Source: Agapetus fuscipes
Taxonomy: Eukaryota > Arthropoda > Insecta > Trichoptera > Glossosomatidae
Reading direction: 5' to 3'
DNA: 64,000 bases
Assembly: GCA_951799405.1 (NCBI GenBank)
Contig: OX637344.1
Span: 15,934,001-15,998,000, forward strand
Part shown: positions 21,343-31,163 of the stretch, in pieces
Layout: every line of letters starts with the position of its first letter
Position numbering within the stretch: the first letter of the stretch is position 1
Made by a program: the position numbers and the translations under genes
Notes under the pieces: model-generated
Databases searched by the model: none
Told to the model about the DNA's origin: nothing
Seen by the model: the letters and a program-made list of their open reading frames with translations, nothing else

Positions 21343-22839
21343 AGTAGTCAACTATGTTTGTGGAGACTTCGATGGCAGTCGTGTTACTTTTACAAAAATT
21401 AAAGCAAAAAGTCAAATCATCAATGAGTTCACTATTTGATTATTAATTTTGAGTGTTGCGTTATTTTTAACTTTTATTTATTTCCTGAATGATAAGAATC
21501 CTAAAACAATGCAGACTTTTAATCCCCACAGCTGTATCTGAATGAAATCTACCTGTTTGTGTAGGAACAGACGTGTACTGTATCATCCTTATCTCTCCGT
21601 GTAGTCTATGAATGAGCTGACTGATTAGCTTCTGTCTGTTATCACCTGTTTGTGTAGCATGCCCGCGTGTGTAGTAGGTACATACACGTGCTGGCTCACC
21701 ACTATATTATTACTTATTACAATACTAAAATAACAAGCAGAAACCGAAAACTAGAGTTCCATCTGCCAATGGTGAGATAATAGATCTTTTCAATTGTACT
21801 CTATTGCATGGAAGGGTGGACACTTACACAGTGCCTCAAGAACAAAGTTACTGCCTTTTAAATATGGCTCTAATGTAGAATTTTGCAGGTTTCCTGGATG
21901 GATCGAGTCAGAAATACCGAGGTCCTTTCCTATGTGAATACCAGAGTCGAACTTTTGATGTCCACCAAAAGGCAAAAAATATTGTGACCACACAATGAAA
22001 ATTGTCTCCTTCCCCTCATGATACAGAGAAGAATTGAGATGAGACAATCTCCATGTTGAAAAAGAACAGCTTGGTTGAAAAAGCTGAGATATTGATTTGG
22101 CAGAATCACAAGATTCTTTTTTTATGCCGCAGTATTGAAGGTGCAAATAATTGCTATGATGATCGCCAATCTTCCCTGAAGATGCACAAGGAGGGGAGAA
22201 AGAATTGCCCCCTTATTGATAAAGCAAACTATACCTACAGCGAATGCTGATATAATTCAGCTTTCAGGTATTTTTTTATTGGAATGTCATCTTATGTACA
22301 TTTTCTTGAGTATTTTTGGGTAAGTACTTAAATATCAATAAGATATTATTTATGTTAGATATTTGATGTCACAAAGCTTTGCTAATACTAAAACAAACAA
22401 ATCAAACACCAAGTAAGTCGTCAATCAAAACCAATGACTCAGAAACAAAAGTGAAACAGTCAGAGAAGCTAATCCCAGATAACGTGGGCTTAGAGATGTA
22501 CCCGCAAGGAATGTCAGCTGATTATCACAGCTGGCTCATCAATCATGGGATTATACAGCATGTCAACACCTTACATAGTGCTCGCTCCTGTGCTGCCATC
22601 CTAACAGTAGTGCCTCAAAGTACTTACAGTTCCTTACTTGTATACTCTTACAAGTTGACCGTAAGCTTTTGGTACTAAAAAACGAGAACACTTTCTCCTG
22701 AGTCAGCACAAAGCCAGACAGCCGGTAGACATCATAGCCCTACTTTTTAGTAATCAATTTGATTTTTATCAAAAAGAATTTTGAAATTATTAGCAAATAC
22801 TTAGCCTCTTATCTAGATTCTCAACTCTAGATGGATCTG
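21343..22839. other. Gene-free stretch with LINE relics
   Basis: No supported gene. Bases 21790-22170 look like scrambled remains of the LINE at 19.1 kb (TATGATGATCGCCAATCTTC at 22155). The open frame at 22379-22678 has no recognisable features. Confidence 0.35.
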
Positions 22840-23120
22840 TTGTATACAGGTTTTCCAAAGCATTTAGATCATGATGGCTTTTTTGAAAAAATGTATGTTC
22901 TTGAATTTCCCAAATCCTTTTTATTGTTCTTTGCTTCCTATCTGAGGAATAGGCGAAAGAACCTTCATTAAGATTAATGGTTTTACCTTTAAAACCTTTC
23001 AGCCATTTTCTGGCATTCCTCAAGGATCAAATTTGGGTCCATTAGCTTTAATTATACATATTCATGTAACATTTCATTGAGTATAGCTCTTGTCTTCTTT
23101 ATGCAAACAATTTAAAGATT
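22840..23120 (+). mobile_element. Jockey-like non-LTR RT fragment
   Basis: Close relative of the element split by the DIRS insertion at 40.5/45.8 kb, sharing CCTCAAGGATCAAATTTGGG, which encodes the PQGSNLGP motif of the RT. Frameshifted and truncated. Confidence 0.65.
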
Positions 23121-23362
23121 TACACAAAAATGTAAAATTTACCTATGCCTTGAAATACAGTATTTATCCAAAAAATATTTTTCTTTAAATGCCTTCCTAT
23201 TTTGTACAACATCAAATTTCTTGTGTAGCATTCACTACAATATAGAGGGAAGTAGCAACAACTGGAGCTGTTACCTCATAATTACAAATCAAATAAATAT
23301 TAATGGAGTTACTAAGCCGATGACTTCATAAAACACTTTTTTTAATTTAATTAGGAATTGCT

Positions 23363-23527
23363 TGTTAAGTTGTGGGATCGAGGGTTGATTAATTAAAACT
23401 ATTTTATTTACGAATTCACAATATATTTTTACTAGTCAGCCATGCTGATGACAGGAAGAAGTACCAGAGACAACAATTATAATTTAGTAGTGATGTAACA
23501 TATATACCTACCTAATATTTCTCAACA
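23363..23527 (-). repeat. Copia 3' LTR
   Basis: 165 bp, no difference seen from the other LTR. The polypurine tract lies directly inside it. Confidence 0.95.
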
Positions 23528-23760
23528 CTCCTCCTCAAATTTAACTTAGAACATATTAAATTTGCCTATAAAATATGAGCATTTTTAAACAAGCAAAATA
23601 AACTTAAGTTACAACAAATTACTATTTAGTTCTTTATTTTACAACAGCTCTACTTTATGAATACATTTTATAAAGATTTATCATTAAACAAAATAACCTT
23701 AGTGACTCTTAACTCTAAAATCAACTTTAGGAAAATACTCTTTATAAACTAAAATTTAAA

Positions 23761-24110
23761 TTAATCCATAATTTGGTTAACAAAATTTACAAACTTTTCT
23801 TTACACAGGCTTTTAGTCATTAAATCAGCTAAATTGTTATTAGAATTTACATACTCAATTGAGATGATGTTCTTTTCAACAATGTCTTTAAGGAAATGGG
23901 CTCTTATATCTATATGTTTGGTTCGCTTAGAATTTTCATAACTTTTAGACATAGATATAGCACTTATATTATCAACGAGTAATAAAGCATCACAGTTGTC
24001 GTTAAGATGTTTACTCAGGCCCTTAAGATTTACCAACTCTTGTGCAGTGGCAGCAGCAGCTATGTACTCAGCTTCTGCTGTTGACAAAGCAACACGTGAT
24101 TGTTTCTTCT
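23761..24110 (-). pseudogene. Copia RNase H remnant
   Basis: Encodes the RNase H end of copia Pol (STAEAEYIAAAATAQELVNL, then RTKHIDIRAHFLKD and NLADLMTKSL) up to a stop at 23761. It is in a different frame from the upstream polyprotein because of the deletion near 24110. Confidence 0.88.
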
Positions 24111-26876
24111 TAGTTTTAATACTGTATTTGAATTCTTTGATTTCAATCCTTGAGGAACTTTTATGTATACATCTGACTTTAGTTTTCCGTTCAAAAACGC
24201 TGATGGTATATCAAGTTGAGTAATCATTAAGTCTTCTTGGACTGCCTTTGATAGAAACATTCTCACTGTAGAGTGTCTCGCAACAGGGGCATAATTGCTT
24301 TCAAAAATATCTCCTTTCTGCTGTTGGAATCCTTTCACAACTAGTCTAGCCTTTTTGGTTTCTTCATCTTTTTCTTTAAAAATCCATTTGGTATCAATAG
24401 CTTTCTTTCCTTTGGGTAATTCTTTTTCTTCCCAGGTCTCTAATTTTTCAAGTGCTTGTAACTCTTTATTGATAGCTTCTTTCCATTCTGTATTGCTTAT
24501 AGCCTCTTCATAGGAGCTAGGTGTATTTGCGCTCAAGCAAATAACTATATTTGTCTCATACTCATCAAGATGTGCAGGTGGTGTTACTATTCTTCCTGAT
24601 CTTGTTGTTTTCTCTTCTCTTGTTGCATCCTTGTTTAAATTTCCCTCATCAGTGACTTGTTTGTTTCCTTTTCCGTCCAAATTCTCAGTTTCTTGTTTCT
24701 CTTCTTGTCTCATCTCTATTTTATTTTCTTGGTTTTCTTCTTCTTCTTCTTGAATATATCTTCTTTCCTCGTTTTCTTCCTTTTTGTATACTGTATCACT
24801 TTCATCAAATCTCACATCTCTTGATATTATTATTGAATTTTCTTCTGGATTCCACAATCTGTATCCCACTGTATTATAGCCAACCATTCTTGTCTCTTTT
24901 CCTCTTTTATTCAGTTTGTCGCGTTGAGATACTATAGTGGCCCACGCTTTTGCGCCAAAAGCTCTTAGTCTTGATAGGTCACAGGTTCCATTTTTCATGA
25001 AACACGGTGTTTTATAATTTATTGCTGAAGAAGGTGACCTGTTCAGCTGATAGGCAGCACATTGAATAGCTTCGCACCATAAAGTTTTGGGCAAATTAGT
25101 ATCTGCAAATAAAGTTCTTACCTTATCACACAAGGTACGATTTAATCTTTCCGCTACACCGTTGGACTGTTTTGTGTAGGGTAAAGTATATTCTAAACTT
25201 ATTCCTTTTTTCTTACAAAAATCTTTTAACTTATTGGCTGTATATTCCCCGCCATTGTCGCACCTGATTCGCTGAACTGTACTTCCAGTTTCATTTTCAA
25301 TCCTTCTTATATAGTCAATCAGTTTCTCTGTTGCTTCAGATTTGTTTACCAAAGGGAACACTACACAGAAATGAGAATAATCATCTAATACCGTCATGAA
25401 ATATTTCTCACCATTTAGTCCACACTCCTTGACAGGTCCCGCTATGTCTGTGTGCAACATTTCTGCTACTCTTTTAGATCTTGGTCTTGTTGTCTGCTGA
25501 AATGGTTCTCTAGTTGCCTTTCCTTCCATACATGGGCTGCACGTTTTATTACTTATTGGTAGGTGCATAATACCCAAACATTTTCTATTTAAATGGCCCA
25601 GACGTTTGTGCCAAAGAACATCATCACATTGGTTTTTACCTGTACTAATATTACACACTTCATGACATACATTAGCATTTAATTTGTACAATTTCCCATC
25701 AGAATTACCAGTAACAAATGAATTCTTTCCAGTAATAACAACTTTATATTTATCAAACTTTACATGAAATCCGGCCTCGGTTATCTTTTTGACTGAGAGT
25801 AAGTTATAGATTATGTTTTCTACAATTAAAGCATCAACATTTATTTTTAAGTTTTTGTATTTTATTTTTAAATTACCTTTTTTGTAAGCATTAATGTACT
25901 GGCCATTTGCAACTAATATTTTTACACTTTTATCTAGTATTTGAATGTTTGTCATGTATTTTTCAAATTTTTCACTTACAAGATGTTGTGTGCACCCTGA
26001 GTCCACAATGAAGGTGATATCATAGCCTTTGTTTATACTTTCAGCACTAAAAACATTTTCACTGGCTACAAAACCGATCTCCGATTCACTCATTAATGAA
26101 GTAGCACCTTGTCCCGGGAAGCCTCTGCCTCGGGATACTCGTCCTTGAAATCTGCCTCTTCCTCTGCGATTTTGACCATAACCTCGACCTTGACCTTGGT
26201 TCCGTCCTCCTCTGTATTTTCCTTGTTCCTTATTACCAGTACTACACTCATAAGACTTGTGCCCTGGTTTCCCGCATGTGTAACAGTACATCATAAATGC
26301 GTTCTCCTGGTTCACTGTATCGGTGCTGATCTTAGTTTCGGCATCCAACAGTCTGGCCTTGACAAAATCAAAACTTAACTTCTTTTCTGAAGCCATTGTT
26401 TCTATTGATGTAATTACAGGATCATATTCTTTCGGCAGTGATGAGAGTAGGTAACAAATTTGATCTTCTTCGTCTACTTTGACGTCGATGGCTTTCAGGT
26501 CGCTGATAATCGAACTAAACTTGATTAGGTATTGCTGCAGCGGCTCATTATTGCATTTCAATGTTATTAATTTGCGTTTCAAGTGGAATCTGTTGAAAAC
26601 ACTTTTTCTTTCAAAAACATTTTGAAGAAAATGAAGCATTTCTCTTGCAGTTCTGCCATCCTTAATGATTTCTATATATTTATCAGACACGCTTTGAGCC
26701 AAGATTGATTTAGCTTTCGCATCATCCTTTTTGGATTTTTCTGTATTAATTTCATTTTCATCCAACACATATTCAACCTGCTTCTCCTGTAGAATAAGTT
26801 TTAGACGAAATTTCCACGTACTAAAGTTTGACTTCTCATCCAAAAATGGCAAATTAGACAGAGCAGCGCCAGCCAT
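24060..26876 (-). pseudogene. Copia Gag-Pol polyprotein with deleted RT core
   Basis: One open frame of about 938 codons from the Met at 26876 (MAGAALSNLPFLDE), a start that fits copia Gag; the frame is open 23 codons further upstream. In order it has a Gag helix region, a CCHC knuckle (CYTCGKPGHKSYEC) and a Gly/Arg-rich stretch. Protease DSGCTQHLV, integrase zinc finger (HKRLGHL...CSPC) and DD-E core (DDYSHF, DNGGEY) follow, then an acidic linker and the RT beginning (TKWIFKEKDE, QLDIPSAFLNG). After PQGLKSKNSNTVLKL the sequence jumps out of frame straight to the RNase H part. The YxDD polymerase motif is absent. By comparison with usual copia length, about 1 kb is gone. Confidence 0.9.
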
Positions 26877-26971
26877 TTTTTTACTATCCTTTTTTACTGC
26901 GCGGATCGCAACCCCAAAATATACTTCACTATTAATCAACCTCACTCACTATTAACCACGTTCTGCTACCA

Positions 26972-27136
26972 TGTTAAGTTGTGGGATCGAGGGTTGATTA
27001 ATTAAAACTATTTTATTTACGAATTCACAATATATTTTTACTAGTCAGCCATGCTGATGACAGGAAGAAGTACCAGAGACAACAATTATAATTTAGTAGT
27101 GATGTAACATATATACCTACCTAATATTTCTCAACA
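26972..27136 (-). repeat. Copia 5' LTR
   Basis: 165 bp, identical to the other LTR by eye. The tRNA primer site starts at its inner edge without a gap. Confidence 0.95.
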
Positions 27137-27394
27137 TTGCTGACTTTTAAAATAGAAAACCAATCAATCACAACTAGGTACCTATCATGTTTAGGAATAG
27201 ATATTTATCTAAAGAATGTCACAAATAATCAACTGGATTTTTTTACTGATTCAATAATATTAAAATGGAACAATATATTCACAAGCCCCATACTTGTTTT
27301 TTTAACTGTTTACAGCCGGAGGATACAATTTTGATGCCATTATAAACCATTTACGTAACTGGGCTACTATAACTAGTAACTTTCAAAGGCAGTT

Positions 27395-27690
27395 GAGATC
27401 AAAGCTGGTCCAATGGAACACAAAGATGCTGCTGTACAAGATTCTAACTATCCAAGTCTTGATATACCTGTATGCCTCCAAAACTTGGGTTATAATAAAA
27501 TATACAGAGACCTCGATAGCAGCATTCGAAAGGAAGATTATCAGAATTATTTCTACGGTCTGGTGAGAAATGACAATGGTTGGCTTTATTGGTACAACAA
27601 AGATAAATTTGATCTGCCAATGCTATCCCTTCAAGAGCAGGAATGTATTGAAGAATTGCATCCATTCTATTTGTGCCGAGTCTATTAAAT
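27395..27690 (+). mobile_element. Non-LTR retrotransposon post-RT fragment
   Basis: In a frame broken by one stop it reads like the LINE tail LLYKILTIQVLIYLYASKTW, then AFERKIIRIIS. The longer open frame in another phase (27413-27688) is a shadow. Confidence 0.5.
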
Positions 27691-27699
27691 TAAGCCATT

Positions 27700-28470
27700 T
27701 ATTTAGCAACCTGGCAGGGTGATGTCACAATTTTTGGACAACTATTTTATTTTTGCTCCATTCAAAAATAAAATGTCACACGTCAATGTGACTACTAGTA
27801 CATAGCCCTTCCCTAGCAACCCGGCTGTGTGACGTCAAAGTTAGCCTGTTAGTGAAAGTTTACAACTTCATTCAACAAATGATAATTTGTCAAAAAAGGT
27901 CATCCTAAATAATATTATAATCGTTTGTTCACCACCCACTGTCCTAAAAAGGCAAAAGATAGCTTTTTTGTCACGCTCGTTCTGCCTGCAGGTGAAGGCT
28001 GACATGGGCTGACACATATTTTGACAGCTGTTTATTTACACGCACGTGGGGAATCGAAAAGTTGGTGAAACGGGTGAAACTTCTTTCAAAGTTTATGTTT
28101 TCTATGGTTTCCTGTAAATAATGAATCGAATCACCGCATAATAAACAATTAAATAGTCAAACAGCTCCCTATCATAAAGGTAAGCTATGGTTTATTCAAT
28201 AAATAGTTATTGTACAAAATTTACTATTGTAAAATATACATTTAAAATCGCCTCATTTTAAATTTCAATGCAGTCAAAGTAAGATTCCTAATTTGAATTT
28301 TTCTCGGCGGGCAAACAACAGAGGGAATGGACAAAGCACAGATTTGAATTCGGAACTATTTTCTCGTCAAGAAAACTTCAATCCTGTATGGGAACACCGT
28401 CCTAAGCAACCGATAACAGAATATTTGTTTGCCTTTTCCCTAGCAACCTGGCCGCGTGACGACGCAATTT
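27700..28470. promoter_or_regulatory. Possible promoter region: RFX-like half-sites, CRE-like sites, E-box
   Basis: CCTAGCAACC-type motifs followed 6-9 bases later by TGACGTCA-like motifs occur at 27703-27728, 27811-27838 and 28438-28466. CACGTG lies at 28043-28048 and a donor-like AAAG/GTAAGC near 28178. PFAS needs an upstream non-coding exon, since its start codon lies five bases after an acceptor, and the Dpy-30-motif gene needs 5' exons on the other strand. This segment could serve either. It is equally possible that the motifs are parts of an old repeat. Confidence 0.25.
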
Positions 28471-28831
28471 TGGCTTTGTCAATCCATGAGCGGACCTCAT
28501 AAGCTCCTTAGCAATCAATAAATTGTGTCTCAATTTTCGTCTATGATATTTGCTTGACAAGCAATCAAAATAAATAGGTAGCATTTAATACTATTATATA
28601 GGCACCCAGTCACTACAGCTAACTGGTGTACATTGAATTAATCTAACCTCGAAAGCGTAAATCGAAAATGTATGGTACATACGACGGCACTCTTGAAGAG
28701 TAATTTAGTTTTCCTACATATTTTTTATTAACGCAATGTTTTATCAACCAATTGAAATAATCAATTATTGCATCAGCCTCCGTAATGTGATATTACAATG
28801 AAATATGTTGTGTATGTTCCCTGACATAGCT

Positions 28832-29062
28832 TGGTATGCAGTTGACCACCCATGCTGTAGAAAATGGTTCACTTTGCCCGTGTCACCCCTGTTCCAGGGA
28901 AGGTCAGCAAGAGTTGCAGGATGTATATTAATTTGAGATTCGGGATTTTTATATAGTGTGGCATGTTTAAGCGTGAACTCATACGTGTCTGCTTGTGAAA
29001 ATGCATATAATGTGAATCCACAATGTTACATATCTTTGCAACTTAGATTAGATTAGATTAAA
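28832..29062 (+). mobile_element. LINE-A 3' UTR copy
   Basis: From TTGGTATGCAGTTGACC to three GATTA units. Confidence 0.78.
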
Positions 29063-29289
29063 TGTACTTGGATCACACAAAAATAACATTCATCAATAAA
29101 TTCTCGTACCATTATTATTTTTATTAAGATAAAAATAGTCATCCATAATTTCACAACAACAATAATATGTTTAGATGTTGCACAATAACAGCAGCTACGT
29201 CATGTTGACCCCGTAGTGACCTAACAGACCACATGGGAGAACAACAAGGGTCAACTTAACATCAGCACTGCGTCACACAGCTCATCAAT

Positions 29290-29468
29290 TCAGGGGTGGA
29301 AGTCTCATCACCACGGTAATTCTTACCTACCGTATATCGGTAATATTTGTATGAAGACTTGTCAATCCAAGATGGCCGCAGGTGAACAGCTGATTTAGTC
29401 TTCATACAAATATTACCGATATTCGCTAGGTAAGAATTACCGTGGTGATAAGACTTCCAGCTCAGGAC
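29290..29468. mobile_element. Palindromic MITE family E copy
   Basis: The best-preserved copy: GTCTCATCACCACGGTAATT at the left and its complement at the right, with arms of about 75 bases in total around a core carrying CCAAGATGGCCGCAGG. Confidence 0.8.
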
Positions 29469-29548
29469 ACTCATGTTTGAGTACCGTATAGAACACCATA
29501 CAAAATAACAAGTCTACTGGCATCTGATTATAATTAACATCCATTTGA

Positions 29549-29858
29549 CCGGTCTGTAGACTAGTGGTAACGCTCGTAAATGGAAGGTAAAAGCAGGGTT
29601 TGAATCCCGTGGGAGCACAATAAATATACCATTTATATTTTCATATGTGCTCTTCGCTGGGTTGAAATATTCATAAACCTTTAAGTACCAAAGACCAGTT
29701 ATCAAAAGGTCCACCCAGCCTTACAGCAACTGGGTCTTGCTTGAGAATTGGCGCTTTCAACAGCGACGATCAAGCTCGCAGAGGGCTCTTGAGGTGTGAT
29801 ACACACAAAAACAGCACTCACCAAATAAATCATCCTAATATTATTATTATTATTATTT
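29549..29858 (+). mobile_element. SINE-B copy
   Basis: Full length: GACCGGTCTGTAGACTAGTG (box A side), GGGTTTGAATCCCG (box B), the TTCGCTGGG and GACCAGTT blocks, and a terminal ATT repeat. Confidence 0.85.
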
Positions 29859-29862
29859 ATAC

Positions 29863-30045
29863 CTTTACACAGACCGGTCACCAAAGTTCCATTCAGCCTT
29901 ACAGCAACTGGGTCTTGATTGAGTATTTTTTCTTTGTAGCGACGACCAAGCTCGTAATCACCTCTGCGGCACTACAACAAGTGTCATAGATCCACAGAGT
30001 CTCTGAAATCTAGGGAGTCTGCCGCACAGGATTTCTTAAATAAAA
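29863..30045 (+). mobile_element. SINE-B variant with alternative 3' end
   Basis: Starts in the middle of the SINE (CCTTTACACAGACCGGTC). It ends with a different tail: TCTCTGAAATCTAGGGAGTC, then GCACAGGATTTCTTAAA. The same tail is on the copies at 37493 and 53152. Confidence 0.75.
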
Positions 30046-30839
30046 AATACATCATATCACACAGGATGTACTCCCTCTTAGTTCAGGAGATCTGTCTCAA
30101 GTATCACATAATCTGCAATAGAGAGCTGCTGATTAGGCTGATGACATAATTGGGCATTGATATCTGCCGCGTCTCCCTGACCGAGTAGCTGCCAAACTCA
30201 CCAAATGTCCAAGTATGTGTAGTTGAGTTGTTGTGTCATATCATTTGACCTCCTGGTGCATCATGCGTGCAGCTTATCTCCCGTTATCTCCCTCTGATGT
30301 TGTGCTCTTGCATTCTCTTCAGTCTATCAACTTATGTGAAGCACCCACCACACAAAATTACCGTTACTTTACTTGTTATAATTACTAGTGATTACTTCTC
30401 TCAGATTATAACATTGTGAGTGAGATTGCTGTAACCCTGCAGCAGTGAAGGACACAGGTGATTTATTCAAGTGTAGATTTTTTTCACGCCAAAGGTCTAC
30501 TGCGATTTTGGTCTTTTAAAAAGAATAAGTGTTTGATGATTGAGAAACAAGACCACAAAAGTTATGTGAAAGATTGTGAGGAAAAGGAAGACCAAGGAAC
30601 AGATAGAAAAATAATAATGTACACAATTTTTTAAGCGGCTTTTCTTCATTATGTGAAAGCCGCTTGTTCATATGAGTGCGAGAACAGGTAGGTCTTCAAC
30701 CTCTTCATAAATGTGTAGATCCATCTCATGAGCCTTATTGTCAAAGGTACCAGCCACTCTTAGGGAACAGCCATCAGATAATGTCTCTTATGTCCTGTAT
30801 AACTCAGAGCATGTAACGCAGTCATATTTTTAGTGGATA
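30046..30839. other. Gene-free stretch
   Basis: Nothing coding recognised. It probably contains the upstream part of PFAS intron 0 or 5' flank. Confidence 0.35.
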
Positions 30840-31110
30840 ATCAATATTATTGATAACTAAGTGCATGCCCCACCACCCACATCCCACTACCTGCGGACAG
30901 ACACTCAGATCCAGGGATGCTAATAAAAGTCTACTCCAGCTGTCACGCAGAGTCACGAGGATGGTGTTTGGCGATCGAGCTTTTCGCGTTGCTGCTCCGA
31001 TGGCCTGGACCGTCAAGGAGCTGAAGACCGACGCAATATTTTGCAAAGGACTTAAAACTTACTTTTTCAAAGACTCTTACAAAGCGCCTTTGTAGTGACT
31101 CAATCACGAA
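30840..31110 (+). mobile_element. L2-like non-LTR C-terminal fragment
   Basis: Encodes RRVTRMVFGDRAFRVAAPMA and WTVKELKT, then FCKGLKTYFFKDSY, the final segment of L2/CR1-like polyproteins. A related piece lies at 55690. Confidence 0.65.
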
Positions 31111-31163
31111 AAGTTGCTGTACAAATGTTTATTAATTATTATCATGTGTTTGTTGCAGGCATC

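Larger units (their letters stand above)
23363..27136 (-). mobile_element. Ty1/copia LTR retrotransposon, internally deleted
   Basis: Two 165-bp LTRs (23363-23527 and 26972-27136), identical by eye and bounded TG...CA, are flanked by a 5-bp target duplication TTGCT (23358-23362 and 27137-27141). Next to the 5' LTR a primer site TGGTAGCAGAACG (26971-26959) fits the 3' end of initiator tRNA-Met. A purine tract GAGGAGGAG (23536-23528) abuts the 3' LTR. The interior encodes Gag, protease, integrase, the start of RT, then directly RNase H. The RT catalytic core is missing. Matching LTRs suggest recent insertion, so it was probably mobilised with proteins supplied by a full element. Confidence 0.95.

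Noticed and set aside
22379..22678. 99-codon open frame as a gene
   Set aside because: No family features, no splice or promoter context, and ordinary composition for this AT-rich region.
22690..22745. Minus-strand exon-like segment (YDVYRLSGFVLTQEKVF) as a missing exon of the Dpy-30-motif gene
   Set aside because: The segment has a donor-like end but a poor acceptor without a pyrimidine tract, and the peptide is not recognisable.
23996..26955. Plus-strand frames over the copia element
   Set aside because: Antisense shadows of the Gag-Pol frame.
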